DNA of 64,000 nt from Coleophoma eucalyptorum (GCA_026120035.1 JALRME010000007.1:558001-622000); one strand, 5' to 3'. Positions 11,402 through 23,700 are shown, numbered from the stretch's first letter. Numbers and translations are program-made. Notes: generated from the sequence alone by a model not told the origin.

Positions 11402-13027
11402 TTTGATGGATGAATGTGGATATTCGTGCTCTGCACGGCCTTGTATGGTTTTCCCTCCGGTGATGTCTTTGCTAATATTCTCGCCCCGCGGAAACGGTCT
11501 GGGCGCGAGGATGCTGTGGTTGAAGCTCTTCAGTTGCGGGTGCTTGCCCTTAGCGGTAGAGCAGATCCGTAAGACTACTCGAGGAAGCAGGTTAGAGGCC
11601 AAGGTGGTTCGCGATGCAAGCAGGCAAGCAAACAATGTACAGAAAGGTCAGCCAGAGAGCTAGGTGGACGGAGATGAGGAAGAAGCAGAAGTAGGTCGTC
11701 GACTTCTTGGCCGGCGCATCTCTTCTTTTTGACCTTCCATGCCCCTCGCACCAGAGCATAGCGATCATCTCACCTCTCTTCACAGTATCTCACCTGCAGC
11801 ACCAGCAAATAGCTGCAGCTGGCAGCATGGGCCCGGTCTGTAAGCGCCCATGTTCATGTCCATCGATGCACCCTCAGTGCTCGCAGGAACCGGGTCTAGA
11901 GCCTTCGTCGCTTACTGGCTGGGTGCTGATGGGAATCTGCAGCTGCTGTCGAGCCGAGCGAGCCTGCGTGCGGTGATTGGTGGGCTGGGCGAGCTGGGCG
12001 AGCTCGAATGGGCCAATGGACAGTCGCAGGCAGGGTGACAGCTGGGGTGCCGACGGAGCGTCGTGCAGAGGAAAAGCGCTTGGCTTCACTGGCGATGTGA
12101 TTGGGGTCTGCCTTTTGGTCGGGTTTGGGGATGGGGATCTGGTCCGGGTGAAATACATTACGAGAGTCATTTGATACTTTGGTATAGTCTGATATTATGA
12201 TATGATACTAGATCGACAGATTGATGCTTCATGCTCCAGCGGGAAGTAGATGGAGAATACACTCACAAGCCCACGCAACGCGATGCGAAGCCAAACCTTC
12301 TTCCTTTGCCTTTGCGATCGTCTCCCATCTGCAGTCTGACACCCCAATGCTCTATTCTTGTCTGCCCTCCATTACACATTTCGCCTTCGCAGCTTACACA
12401 TCCCACCACGCTCACACGCTTCAGCGGCATGTTCGCCGTCTCTCATCAGCCAAAACCTCCGAAACCATGTCCATTCCTCTCCAGAGACTACCGCGCCAAT
12501 AAGTCACCATAGCCATATTCTGAGGAAGCGTCTGTGTCAATCTCCTCACCCTTCATGATCCACTGCAACACGCAATGTTTTGAGCATACCACCAGAGAGT
12601 TCCTACATGCTTTAATTTCTTCGTCACATTCATATCACACAATCATCCACCACACAGAGGGTAGCACTACTTCCCGGGCGTGTCGCTGAGATGGGGATGG
12701 AGATGGGGGACGGAGATCGGCACTCCAGGAAGAGTCTAGCTCACCTGTCAACTGTCGGCAAATCGGAGCTTGACCGCATTTCTAAAAATACGCAGGAATT
12801 TTGTAGCCCCCTCACACAAATTTATTTCGTTCCTGAGGGGTCAGGTTTTTGATATTGATAACGGGAAAAAAATATCGAGTGACTTTGATATTGATACCCA
12901 CCAAGGACTCTCGACCTGTGAAGGATTGCCCTTTCAGATCCAGTCATCTTTCCTCCCGGTCCCGCGTGTCGGTATATCTTTTTTTTGGAAGAAAAAAAAA
13001 AAAACATACTTTCACACCCTCGCAACA
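11402..13027. promoter_or_regulatory. Divergent intergenic region, X325 and SRR1-like genes
   Basis: A 1.6 kb stretch without convincing coding sequence; open frames on both strands have low-complexity or unrelated translations. Just before the rightward start is a T-rich then A-rich run (12978-13004) of the kind often found next to fungal transcription starts. Confidence 0.5.
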
Positions 13028-14062
13028 ATGCCACACACAAACCGCAAGAAGAAATCCTCCACGGGAGCACAACCAACCAAGATTATCCACACCAAACGAC
13101 AGGAAGTTGAAGATGCCGAAGGATGGACACACGTAGTCGAGGGGCGGAGACACACCTCACGAGCCGCTGCCGCCAAAGCCAAGGCGCAAGAACCATGGGC
13201 GCAAGCTGGGGATTTCATGGAGAATGGCATTGCTTATGTGACTAAGACGCTGGAGGAGGTGGGTGCGGATCAGGAATATTATGCAAGGCTATGGAAGGAG
13301 AGTGAGGCTGGAGGTCAACTAAGAAGGCAGTTCGAAGGAAGGAAGCTGCCGGTAGATAGAGTCGTGGTCTTAGGTTTGGGCAGTTTGCAATTGGCGAGGA
13401 GGGAGGGCAGGAGGGCTAGTCATACGCAGTTGGCTGCGCTGAGGAGTGTGATGGATATTATTGGTAACTATTTTCCCTTCCTGCCCTATGGCAATGGACC
13501 TGGACTAATCTCCCTTGCAATCGCAGATCCAACGTCCAGTGTCGAATTCTACATTCAAGACCCACACTTCTCTGCCCTCGACAAGGAATACTTCAACTCC
13601 CTAGGCTACAAAGTCCTCGAAGACCCAGCCGCCTTCTCGCACATCACTACCAAGACTCTCGTCTATGCTATCCACTGCTATGCCAAAGTCTATGCCGAGG
13701 TCAACAAAGGGCCCAAGCCTGCCATCTTGGTTGCGACGGATACAAAGAATTTCGGAATCCATACCCCAGAAGACGTGGTAAAGGAGATTGAGGATCTGGT
13801 TGAGGGTTGTGAGCAGACCGAATTTCCCCAATTGAGACATGACTTTTCAGATACCTTGATTTATTGGAGGGGTGATTGTAAGAGGGAGATTGTCGAGGAA
13901 AAGAAGACTGAAGTTGTGTCTGAAGACACTTTGGAAAAAGCCGCTGAGCCCAAATCTGTTGAAGCTGCAACTGCTGAAGCTGCAGAACCAAATGCAGAGT
14001 CAAAACCGGAAACTGCTGCATCGGAACCAATTGTTGTCTCGGAAGAAACTCCTCAGTCTTGA
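13028..14062 (+). CDS. SRR1-like domain protein
   Basis: Start at 13028 (MPHTNRKKKSS); in-frame sequence upstream lacks any ATG context and lies in promoter-like DNA. The SRR1-like core includes VVVLGLGSLQLARREG, then DPTSSVEFYIQDPHFSALDKEYFNSLGYKVLEDPAAF in two pieces, and TLVYAIHCYAKVY. An intron at 13464-13526 (gtaact...gcaatcgcag, branch ctaat) is likely: it would join VMDII to DPTSSVEFY as in relatives, giving 323 residues. It is 63 bases long and has no stop, so unspliced RNA would also be read through (344 residues). The last 60 residues are rich in Glu and Ala. SRR1 proteins were first tied to light signalling in Arabidopsis; in fungi the molecular role is unclear. Confidence 0.85.
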   Translation: MPHTNRKKKSSTGAQPTKIIHTKRQEVEDAEGWTHVVEGRRHTSRAAAAKAKAQEPWAQAGDFMENGIAYVTKTLEEVGADQEYYARLWKESEAGGQLRRQFEGRKLPVDRVVVLGLGSLQLARREGRRASHTQLAALRSVMDIIGNYFPFLPYGNGPGLISLAIADPTSSVEFYIQDPHFSALDKEYFNSLGYKVLEDPAAFSHITTKTLVYAIHCYAKVYAEVNKGPKPAILVATDTKNFGIHTPEDVVKEIEDLVEGCEQTEFPQLRHDFSDTLIYWRGDCKREIVEEKKTEVVSEDTLEKAAEPKSVEAATAEAAEPNAESKPETAASEPIVVSEETPQS

Positions 14063-14626
14063 GTGTTTCTTCAACTCGAAAACCCAAACATAGGGATTCT
14101 TGGAGATATTAGCACATCCTCGGGAACGTTGTGGGTATGCAGAAAGAAAGCTAGAAATGGCTAGACAGGGTTGGACCTGACTGGGCTGTTCATTGCAGTT
14201 GAACGCTCTACAGCTTGCTTGGCTTGAAGTGGCCAAGGAAACTGAACCAGCAACGGCGTCTAGTAAGGTTGCTAATCGAGTGAGGAGCATTTGCTGGATG
14301 GCTCCAGCTCTAGCCTCTGCTGGTTGTAGAGAGCTGAAGTATGGTGGTTGCTTCTCTACAATTGTTCAAGTTGGATGTGGGTGGGTTACGTAGTATCACC
14401 GACGCAGAGAAGTACATGATGGACGATCTACGTTGTTCTGTGCATAGCCTTTTGTTGAAAGAGTATGCTTTTCCAGCATTCAGAATTACCTAGTCAAAAC
14501 CAGATATTGACAAATTCAATGCTCGAGACCCCACGGAGACAAATTCACAGCTACATACAAGTCTTCCCGAAGCTTCCCTTTCCTAATTCATTTCCAGCAA
14601 TTCAATCTCATCCCAGAAATCCACAA
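14063..14626. other. Intergenic between convergent genes
   Basis: 0.56 kb with the 3' ends of the SRR1-like and isochorismatase genes. Nothing else recognised. Confidence 0.6.
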
Positions 14627-15263
14627 TCACTGAATATCCCCCGCTTTCAACACAGTTCCAAATGCATCCCCCAACTCCTTCAACGTAACCTCCACCAACT
14701 GCTGCGCACCCACGCCGGGAATGTCCCTATCCCCCACAGCATCCTCTACGACACACACATCGAATCCCTTCTCGGCAGCCTGTCTTGCCGTCGTGCTAAC
14801 ACAAACATGGGCCATATAGCCCGTCAGCACGATCTTCTTCCGACCGGTGCCCTCCAGAAACTCATGCAGATCCGTCGCGGTGAACGAGCCCGGAAAGTGC
14901 TTCTTGACCACCTTCTCGCCCGCGCGAGGCACGAGTTCAGCAAAGGGCTCGCAGAGGGGCGTGTCGGGCGTGAAGACGGGGGCCCCAGCGGGGACGCTGT
15001 GCAAGACGTGAACGAGCGGGGCCGAAGCACTGCGGTACTTTTCCAGCAGAGACGCAATGGCGGCGCGGGTAGCAGTGACGTTGTGCGTTTTCAGATGGCC
15101 TTCGGCGTACCTGTGAGATTTGTTGTCAGGGGGAGGGGAGAGTATAGAGGTGGGGGAGGTTAGCCGGTTACTCATTCTGTGCATCGATGATTATCAATAC
15201 CGAGTCCGAAGTGCTGGCCGTGGAGGGGCTGATGCCGATGAGTTCACGGAATGCTTTGGCCAT
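14627..15263 (-). CDS. Isochorismatase-family cysteine hydrolase
   Basis: Exons 15172-15263 and 14627-15110 (minus strand), 191 residues; the intron is gtaacc...cacag. The join gives [17 protein letters not shown], the strand with the catalytic aspartate of the family. The second residue set is [16 protein letters not shown] with the lysine-containing loop, and the nucleophile cysteine follows in [34 protein letters not shown]. So the Asp-Lys-Cys triad of cysteine hydrolases (isochorismatase, nicotinamidase, N-carbamoylsarcosine amidase types) appears intact. The exact substrate is not deducible. No signal peptide; cytosolic. Confidence 0.9.
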
Positions 15264-16725
15264 ATTGCTTGGGTCTTTTGATCGGGGAATTTTATTTTAG
15301 TTGAACTAATGAGATGTTCTCGAGAGCTTGAAATATGGATAAGAGGGGAAGCGGCAGTGGATCCGCAAACGGGTGAGCTTTTCATAGGGTTCTGAAAAGG
15401 GAAACCCAGGAGGAGGAGCTGGAGCTCAGCCAGCCAGCCAGGCCAGCTACCAGGATCTCGAGCTGCATTGCGAGCGAGCCTTGAAAACGGTGGTCTCTCT
15501 CTCTCTCCCTCTCTCTAATTTCGATCCGCAACTTGCATGGGGCCGGTATAGCAGTCCGTTGAGTATATCGACAGAACTCGTACCACCGAGCCTTTCCTAC
15601 CCGCCTAGCTCCAGGATAACCAAAGGCTCGACGCTCAACGTTGCTCTTTTAAGCCGGGATCTACGTATCTCCTCACAAAGTCAATTGAAAGTCAAAGTTG
15701 GGGATACCTGGAAATAAGCATGTGCATTTTATTTTTATTTTTATTTTTATTTTTATTTTTTGGGGCCTTATGCTTAACGCAAAGACGAGAGAGATGGGAG
15801 GTGGATTGGATGGGATTGGATTGCGGGGTTTAAGTTATCGGCCCTGGGACAATCGATGACGACAAGTGGACGACAAGCGAGCGAGAGATTCTCAGTCCGC
15901 TCCTGGACCCCTGGGCGGTCTGACCTGATGTGGTTGGGTTCTGCCCTGGTCGGCCTGACAGTCGCTTGACAATGATTGCCCGGGACCTGGCCGAGCGAGA
16001 AAAACTTGGACCGGGACTGAAGTGCGCTGAGACGAACTAGACGGCATGATCTCGTTGCGGTGCTTCGGGCTCGGGTCCTTGCTCGGCGATTTTGTTTGTT
16101 TTTCTTTGCCCTTGGGCTCCTTCCTCATCCCCCAAATAGGGTGCCCGTTGTGAAATGAGCAAAGCATGTGTAGGCGGGCTTGCTGGCCTTACTTTTCCCT
16201 CGTTGCTCGCTCGTTCCGTTTCATGCGTGGCGGGGATAAATTAAGCAAGAGGCGCAGAACAGGGTATTTGACCGGAAAGAGGCTGGGTCCCAGTTTCTGA
16301 GCCCCTGCTGTCCGGGTAACCAATGGACATGGGTAGACATGGCATTGTTGGTCGTTGGTCGATACGAGGGAATAACTTGGAAAGCCAGCTGCCTTCTTTG
16401 CGTCGCTCTCCAGCTGTTGTGTCTCCGGTCTGCTTCTCGCCCATCATTCTTATCCTCTCCCTCCATCACGCTCACGAACGAAGTGGCTTTGGTCTGGCAT
16501 GTACATCCGCTTTTTTGCGACGAATAACCAACAAGCGACAGCACAAGCTCAGACTTTGTTCGGCACTTAGTACGACAGCCCGCATCCTAGTGTCGCTGAA
16601 AGATACGAGGGGACTGGCCGATCAGGAAACAACCCAACTGCTGTTTGGGCCGCAGGAATTCTTCTGCTCCTGTATTCCCTTTCTTCATCCCTCTCGTCCT
16701 CCCTTCCTCCCTTCCGTCTCTCATC
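15264..16725. promoter_or_regulatory. Divergent intergenic region, hydrolase and btgC
   Basis: 1.46 kb. It contains a CT microsatellite near 15493-15515, an ATTTTT tandem run at 15727-15761, and a C/T-rich tract (about 16667-16722) immediately before the glucanase ATG, a usual core-promoter or leader feature in moulds. No gene is supported. Confidence 0.55.
15727..15761. repeat. ATTTTT microsatellite
   Basis: A near-perfect run of the 6-base unit ATTTTT, about five to six copies, in the intergenic region upstream of the glucanase gene. Confidence 0.9.
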
Positions 16726-18804
16726 ATGCCACGCCGTTATTCCTTCGAATCTGAACTGCAGCCGTATCAATCCCCGACGGCTCCTTCTGCCTCACTTGCT
16801 CACCCGCCAAGTTATCATTCACCACCAGACAGCCCCTTGCATCAGGCCGCCTATACTGATACGGGTCTACCATCTCAACGGTCAGAGTATGAGCATTTGA
16901 ACACAACAGCAACATCTCCTCCTCCTCCTCCTCCACCCCACCGTGACCTGTCCAGCCGGCCACGGCACTCTCGCAATTCACCGTCTAGCTCTTCCGAACG
17001 ATACAGCGATCGTGTACCCGGCGGAGGCATGTCTGGATTCGCCATGGGTGCAACCGACAGCATTACTCGAGAGGGTGCTCCAGAAGGGTCGATGAACCGG
17101 ACCCCACCACAGCAGCATGATCCACGAAATGACTACTCGTCGTATGATGAATCGCCATACGCCAGACCGACTTACCGACAGGATTATTCCCAATCATCTC
17201 TGACACCCTTGGGGGCTGCTGCTGCTCCTCCACCTGGACAAGCTACACCCTCCGTTCATTCCAGCGTCTCACGATCCAATGCGAGCTTACAAGACCCATA
17301 TTCTGAAAGCCATGTTTACTATAATCGGCATTCGAGGGCAATGACCCCAAATATGGAGTTTGACCCAAACAGTATTGAAGATGATGGGGATGATGGGCTA
17401 GAGTACAACCCACAGAAGAGCCAGCGAACCTCCATGTTGAACCTGAGTTCGGGTACTGATCGTGGTGCAGCGGCTGGCGGTGCTGCTGCTGCTGGTGGAA
17501 TTATGGGGACATTTGGGAGTCTGGTAGGAAGGAATGCTAGTGGTGGAAATGCTCCGCAGTATGATGCCGTGGGTCCAACTACAACGGCTTACACCGGAGC
17601 TAATGATCAGGATCTTGGTCGGAGAGAGAAGAACCAATGGCTGAAGGAAGAGAGGACCGCACACAAGAAGAAGGGAGTTATTGTTGCAGTCGTTGCATTT
17701 GCGGTGATTCTCATCGCCATCGTTGGAGGATTGGCTGGTGGTCTATTGTCAAGAAACAGCGGGTCAGGCTCCTCCAAATCAGGAGGACAATCCGCATCAA
17801 GCGATACATCGACAAACGGTGATCTCAACAAAGATTCGGCCGAGATTCAAAAACTGCTAGGAAATACCAACCTACACAAGGTTTTTCCAGGGATCGATTA
17901 CACGCCCATGAATACCCAGTATCCAGATTGCTTGACCAATCCACCAAGTCAGAACAATGTCACCCGAGACTTGGCAGTGCTATCACAGTTAACGAACACA
18001 ATTCGTCTCTATGGAACGGATTGCAACCAGACTGAGATGCTACTACATTCCATTGACAAGCTGGGGTTGAACGGCACTGTCAAGGTATGGCTAGGCGTGT
18101 GGCAAGATTCGAATGCAACAACCAATGCACGACAGCTCCAGCAGATGTACGACATCCTAGATAATTATGGCGCTGCATCCTTCCTAGGTGTCATTGTGGG
18201 CAATGAAGTCCTGTATCGCGAAGACATGACGGCCGCTGAACTCGGCACGGTAATCACCAATGTGCGCAGCAACCTGACTTCAAGGGGCCTCAGCAACCTA
18301 GCCATTGCCTCCTCAGACCTAGGTGACAACTGGTCGACAGCCACATCCCTCGTCTCGCTTGTCGACTACGTGATGGCGAACATCCATCCCTTCTTCGCTG
18401 GTGTCAACGCCTCAGCCGCCTCAGCATGGACGGTGAACTTCTTCGACACGCATGACGTGAACCTCAAATCGGATCCCTCCAAAGCTATTATCAGTGAGAC
18501 AGGTTGGCCCTCTGCCGGTGGGACGGATTGCGGCACCACAACGGTGACAGACTGTCCAGAGGCGGCGATAGCCGGAATTAGTGAGATGAACATCTTCATG
18601 GACACGTTTGTATGTGACGCTCTTACGAACGGCACGAACTATTTCTGGTTCGAGGCCTTTGATGAGCCGTGGAAGATAATGTATAACACCGACGGAAAGG
18701 AGTGGGAGGATAAGTGGGGCCTGATGGATGTTAACCGGAATCTGAAAACGGGCATTGTTATTCCAGATTGTGGGGGAAAGACAGTTGGGGCTGCGAGTGC
18801 ATGA
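16726..18804 (+). CDS. btgC: Membrane-anchored GH17 glucan endo-1,3-beta-glucosidase (BtgC type)
   Basis: One exon, 692 residues. I chose the ATG at 16726 (MPRRYSFESE) because the frame above it is a pyrimidine-rich leader without an ATG. The first 300 residues are Pro/Ser/Gln-rich and cytosolic; one transmembrane helix follows at about 317-340 (VIVAVVAFAVILIAIVGGLAGG), making a type II protein. The glycoside hydrolase family 17 domain covers about 385-690: TNTIRLYGTDCNQ, then VGNEVLYRED with the probable acid/base Glu494, and ISETGWPSAGG with the probable nucleophile Glu591. It should cut beta-1,3-glucan in the wall for remodelling. Domain order, length and the acidic/basic residues match BtgC/ExgO-like enzymes of Aspergillus. 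Confidence 0.94.
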   Translation: MPRRYSFESELQPYQSPTAPSASLAHPPSYHSPPDSPLHQAAYTDTGLPSQRSEYEHLNTTATSPPPPPPPHRDLSSRPRHSRNSPSSSSERYSDRVPGGGMSGFAMGATDSITREGAPEGSMNRTPPQQHDPRNDYSSYDESPYARPTYRQDYSQSSLTPLGAAAAPPPGQATPSVHSSVSRSNASLQDPYSESHVYYNRHSRAMTPNMEFDPNSIEDDGDDGLEYNPQKSQRTSMLNLSSGTDRGAAAGGAAAAGGIMGTFGSLVGRNASGGNAPQYDAVGPTTTAYTGANDQDLGRREKNQWLKEERTAHKKKGVIVAVVAFAVILIAIVGGLAGGLLSRNSGSGSSKSGGQSASSDTSTNGDLNKDSAEIQKLLGNTNLHKVFPGIDYTPMNTQYPDCLTNPPSQNNVTRDLAVLSQLTNTIRLYGTDCNQTEMLLHSIDKLGLNGTVKVWLGVWQDSNATTNARQLQQMYDILDNYGAASFLGVIVGNEVLYREDMTAAELGTVITNVRSNLTSRGLSNLAIASSDLGDNWSTATSLVSLVDYVMANIHPFFAGVNASAASAWTVNFFDTHDVNLKSDPSKAIISETGWPSAGGTDCGTTTVTDCPEAAIAGISEMNIFMDTFVCDALTNGTNYFWFEAFDEPWKIMYNTDGKEWEDKWGLMDVNRNLKTGIVIPDCGGKTVGAASA

Positions 18805-19407
18805 GTGAATTGAATGAATGCGTCAAGAGAAAAAATATGGATTTGGACCGCCATGGATATGGCCATGAGCATGAGCATGGGCATGATAATGGGAATGGGA
18901 ATGGCATGTGACATGCATACGTATACGAGCACGACCTTCGGCGTTATATTGGGTACCATAGGGTTTGGGCTAGGTTCGTTTGGAATCTGGGAGAGATAAG
19001 TTAGACTCTCCATCGGAGGAGAGCTTTGTTTATAATGTGTATGTCCAGATCCCTTGAATGGGAAAAGGGACATAATTGTGTATGCCATCTCAAGTCATTC
19101 CTCCGTCTGGTTCCATTCATCTTATCGTGTCTGCGAAGGGGAAAATTCTTGGTAGTATTTATGGGACAGAAAGCACGTGCAGAAATGGAAGTACTGTATA
19201 TAATGAATGGACACACGCAATTAAGACACCTAACTCACTTTCACTTTTACTTTTGTTTTCTCCGACATGTTTCTGCGCAGTAGTGATATTGGACATCTGA
19301 TCTTTATATATAAAGGTAATTAGTGCACCTCGCTTTGGATATTAACTGAATACAACATCCCCTTTCTCTTTGTTCCTTAGCTTAAGGAACAGCGAGGCAG
19401 AGTCGAT
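18805..19407. other. Intergenic between convergent genes
   Basis: 0.6 kb with the 3' ends of the glucanase and transhydrogenase genes. A short imperfect repeat based on GAGCAT/GGGAAT lies at about 18855-18905. No gene is seen. Confidence 0.6.
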
Positions 19408-22400
19408 TTAGATGTTGTCGTACATCTTACTCCGATCCTCGAGCGTTCTCTTGATGGCTAGACACAGCAATCGTTAGCATTTTCCAATTCTTCCTTCTCT
19501 CTCCCCTAACCTAACTTCAAAGTACCCTTCGATACCGTTCCTCCATCCGTCCAGCCCACCCAACGGGAAAAGAAGAGGAAGGGCCTAGAGCAAGAAATAA
19601 ACTCACCATCTGTACTATCCCTCGCATCACCAAACAACATCTTTGTCCCAGGCATATAGAACATCGGATTGGGCACATCTGCATACCCACTTGCCATGCC
19701 ACGCTTCATCACAATGACCTGCTTACTCTTCCACGCGTGCAGGACCGGCATGCCTGCAATGGCAGAGCCAGGCTCAAGCGCGATTGGGTTCACCGTGTCA
19801 TTTGCACCAATTACGAGGGTTACGTCCGTGTCGTTGAAGTCCGAATTGATCTCATCCATCTCAAGGACGACTTATGAGGATGTTTGTTAGTCAAGAGAAA
19901 CGCAAAGCAAGAGTAGGCAATGGTTAAAGAGTAGTAATTGGATAGGGATGCTTACTGTCGTATGGCACGTTTGCTTCAGCAAGCAGCACATTACATTGGC
20001 CAGGCATTCGCCCTGCAACTGGGTGGATGGCGAAACGGACATTGATGCCTTTACTGCGTAGCATGCGTGTAATATCTGAGATTGCATACTGGGCTTTTGC
20101 AACAGCCATGCCATAACCCACGACCTGTCATTTATCAGAATTGACACTACACGAGATTTGATTGACAGAGACTTACAATGATAACGTTCTCGGCATTTAC
20201 GAGACTATCCACCACCTCATCGATGGATGTCTTGGTGATCTGTCCCTCGATCTTGTACTCGCTCTCCTGTGGGGCAGCGATGCCACCAAAGAGGACATTG
20301 GTCAGTGATCGATTCATGGCCACACACTATTGGGGTCAGTGAATACGAAAAGATGTTAGGAGGATATATACATACCATGATATGGGATAGGATAGAACCA
20401 CTGACACCAATCAATGCACCAACTGTTGTTAGTAGCGGGTTTCCGAGCATGAGTCCCTCAGCAACGAGAGCAAACCCGGAATATGCGTTCAGAACGGTTA
20501 TAACCACGGCTTACCAAACTATTAGCGTTACTGTTATATTTTTCAAGACGAATACTTACGCATATCAGCACCACCAATAGCTGCAGTAGTGGTGTAGCCT
20601 TTCAGGAAGCTAAGAACAGTATTCCCAGCCAGACATGCTGCAGCAATGGCAGGCGAGCCAGGCGCCATCGTTAGGAAAGCACCCATAGTTGCAACATTCG
20701 AGCCAAGCAGAGATGCGTTGATCAGATGGCGACCAGGAAGTACGAGTGGTCTTGATGACATGCGACCTGCTAGTTTAAGAAAAGCAACAATAGATCCAGT
20801 AAATGTAACGCCACCTATTCCATTTTAGTTCTGTGGGATTGTGAGCTTGGAGAAATCGTACCAATGAGAACTCCAAAATACGCTGTCACCATATGTAATG
20901 TTGATATATCTGCAATTCCAGCCATGACACTTCCAATACTGGTAAGGACTGCCGCCAATCCAACAACAGAATGTAATGCTGCAACGGTCTGAGGGAGGTC
21001 TGTTGGTGTAATGCGTCTACCGATTGATGCACCTGGACGAATGGCTCAGTAAAAAGGTCTTGGTAAGTAATGCAGACTTACCTATAATGCCACCAACGCC
21101 AGCAATGCTTGCAGCTTGTATCAAAGCCTCAACAGGAAACCCAACTGCGCCAAGGGAAGCAAGAATGCCGGAGCCGACACCTAACATACCAAGAATATTT
21201 CCTTGGCGGGCTGTTGTTTGTGACGCGAGGCTGGAGAGCGATCCTTGGAGAGGTGAATAAGAAGAGCGATGAACATAAAGAGGGGGGGTGGTTACCTATG
21301 CATAAGAGGCTACTAGTGAGGTAACCAGCTTGTACTAAACCCGCCATGCCCGTACTGGCAGCTGCGAGATAACCTCCACCAAATAGAACAGCCGGTATAG
21401 CATAGAGCCAGGGGTACTCTGGAGGATCAGTTGGACCTAAAAGTGTTAGTGAAGGATTAAAAATATAAATATGTAGAGAAGCTCACGTTTGAACATATCC
21501 AACATCCGTTTTGTGATCACGAACCCACCCGAGATATTCACGCAAGCAAGCAAAACGGAGGCAGCTCCAAGAGCCTGAGGAATCGTTCCTGGAACATATC
21601 CTCCACCCATAATGAAAAGACCACCCACACCAACCATGCCTACAGGGAAAATCAGTTTAATCTTTGGACCAGTCTTGGATTCATCTGACCTGATATAGCA
21701 TTTGTGACACTCATAAGCGGAGAATGGAGTGCAGGAACAACACCCCAAACAACACGATAGCCAATCAACCCTGCAAGTGCAAAAGTAAAGATATTGCTCA
21801 TAAACAAGGGGCCGGTTGCTTTTCCCAAGATTAAGGCTAAGCTCATGCCACCGGTGACTGCTCCAACTTCTCTCGTTTGCTTCTTCCATGGAGTCATGGC
21901 AACTGTTGCAGTTTCAAGAACTTCTGGCTTCGTTGGCTTCGCTGGCGTAGGTGGTGGTGCGGGACGTGGAGCTGTGGGAATAATATCTCCGGCTTGTGTG
22001 ACAATTGAACCACGTACAACTTCGTCTTTTAGGTCTACGCTAAAATGCTTGTCTTCTGAAGATATTGAAAGTAGAAATTTTGTGATGTTGTTGCCATATA
22101 GAGTAGATGATTGTGTTGGGAGTCTGGATGGTAAATCAGTGTAGCCTAATTCTTGTTAACATGTTATTTCCTGGTATTTTTAGGTATGAACATACCTATA
22201 ATCGTAACGTCTTTGTAATGGATCAGTTTTCCAGGAATTGTTGCTTCACAATTCCCTCCCGCCTCCGCAGCAAGATCAACAATAACTGAGCCAGGCTTCA
22301 TTGCAGAGACCATCTAATACAACATCAGCACGATTACTACGCTTTAGTTTTCAATACCCACTTCCTCGGTAATAAGCTTTGGAGCTGGTCTGCCAGGGAT

Positions 22401-23700
22401 GAGAGCTGTAGTGATAACAATATCCACTTCGCGGCACTGCTCCATGAAAAGCTTCATCTCAGCTTCTATGAATTCTTTTGACATCTCCTTCGCATAGCCA
22501 CCACCCCCTTCTCCAGATTCTTCAATATCAACCTCGACGAACTCTGCACCAAGAGATTCTACTTGCTCACGTGCTGCCGAACGAGTATCGAATCCTCGTA
22601 CTATAGCACCTAAGCGACGAGCCTGAAAACGTAAGCAAAAAAGCTGGTAAGATATGCAGCTTTGCTTCTTACCGTAGCGATGGCGCTGAGTCCTGCAACA
22701 CCTGCTCCAATTACAAGGATTTTGCATGGCGGGATCTAGACAGCTGTTGGCATATGCATAAGGATCACCCAATGGAAGACATACTTTACTGCACATCGCT
22801 AAAATTAGCTAAAGCCTATCAATCAGGAATGCATATTTGTTTACCCAGCTGCAGTTACTTGACCTGTAAGAAAGCGGCCGAAGTGATTTGATGCTTCGAG
22901 AACTGCTTTGTATCCTGCAATATTGGCCATAGAACTACATGTTGTCAGGAAATGCTCTTGTGTTATCTTTCAGATGTACACACCTAAGAGCATCAAAAAC
23001 CTGAGCCCTAGAAATCCGCGGAATCATATCCATAGCAAAAGAAGTGACACCCCCGGCAGCGATTTTTTCGACAACGTCCTTATTCTTAGCTGGATATAAG
23101 AATGAGATGATAGTACTTCCCTCTCTCAAAAGGTCGACCTCAGAATCCGGCCCTTCGATACTAGGCGCTCGCACTTTCAAAAGTATATCACTCTCCGCCC
23201 AAACTGTACCTCGATCAACGAGTGTGACGCCGACCTTTTGGAAAGCATCGTCGGTGAATTGTGCTTCGGTGCCAGCCCCTCGCTCGACGAGGACACGAGA
23301 GAAGCCTTTCTTAAGCAAAAGTGCTGCATTCTGCGGACTGATTGCTACACGACGTTCATTGGGAAAGGTCTCGCGCACGACACCGATTGTAAGGTTCGAA
23401 TACGGGATCGAGGTTGTGGGCGCATTAACAGATTCGTTTCTTGCAAACACTTTCGATACTTTTACGTGCTGTGGAAGGCTGTGATCTCTAGGATTACGCG
23501 GCACAGAAAAAGCTCTCGCTCGTGCAGCTATAGAGAGGTTTGGTCAGCGCACTTGCTTCAGAACTTGGAAATAATTGTATTTAGACACAAGTGTGGTGGT
23601 ACGAACCGAGTGGCCCGAGCAGGGAAGCAGCAGAAAGGACAGGACGAGAACCGGCTCGACACTGCCGTAGCATCGGCCGGAAAGTCATTGATCGTATCAT
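19408..23700 (-). CDS. NNT: NAD(P) transhydrogenase, mitochondrial
   Basis: Eighteen exons (minus strand): 23607-23700, 22984-23527, 22845-22934, 22785-22788, 22673-22735, 22362-22622, 22196-22313, 21690-22145, 21487-21639, 21296-21436, 21082-21243, 20862-21032, 20560-20814, 20376-20509, 20177-20326, 19956-20124, 19607-19870, 19408-19457. They sum to 3279 bases, 1092 residues, close to animal NNT. The protein pumps protons while passing hydride between NADH and NADP+ in the inner mitochondrial membrane. An Arg-rich presequence ([18 protein letters not shown]) is followed by the NAD-binding domain I ([13 protein letters not shown]), a multi-helix membrane domain II, and NADP-binding domain III ([31 protein letters not shown]). 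Exon four is only 4 bases (TAAA); without it the frame breaks between VTAAG and PPCKILVIG. Confidence 0.95.

Noticed and set aside
22344..22796. Long open frame on the minus strand through the start of the transhydrogenase NAD-binding region
   Set aside because: It reads across two introns. In the first part it gives [17 protein letters not shown] residues unrelated to the family, and it returns to the right frame only in exon six. It is a trap for gene finders rather than a real exon.
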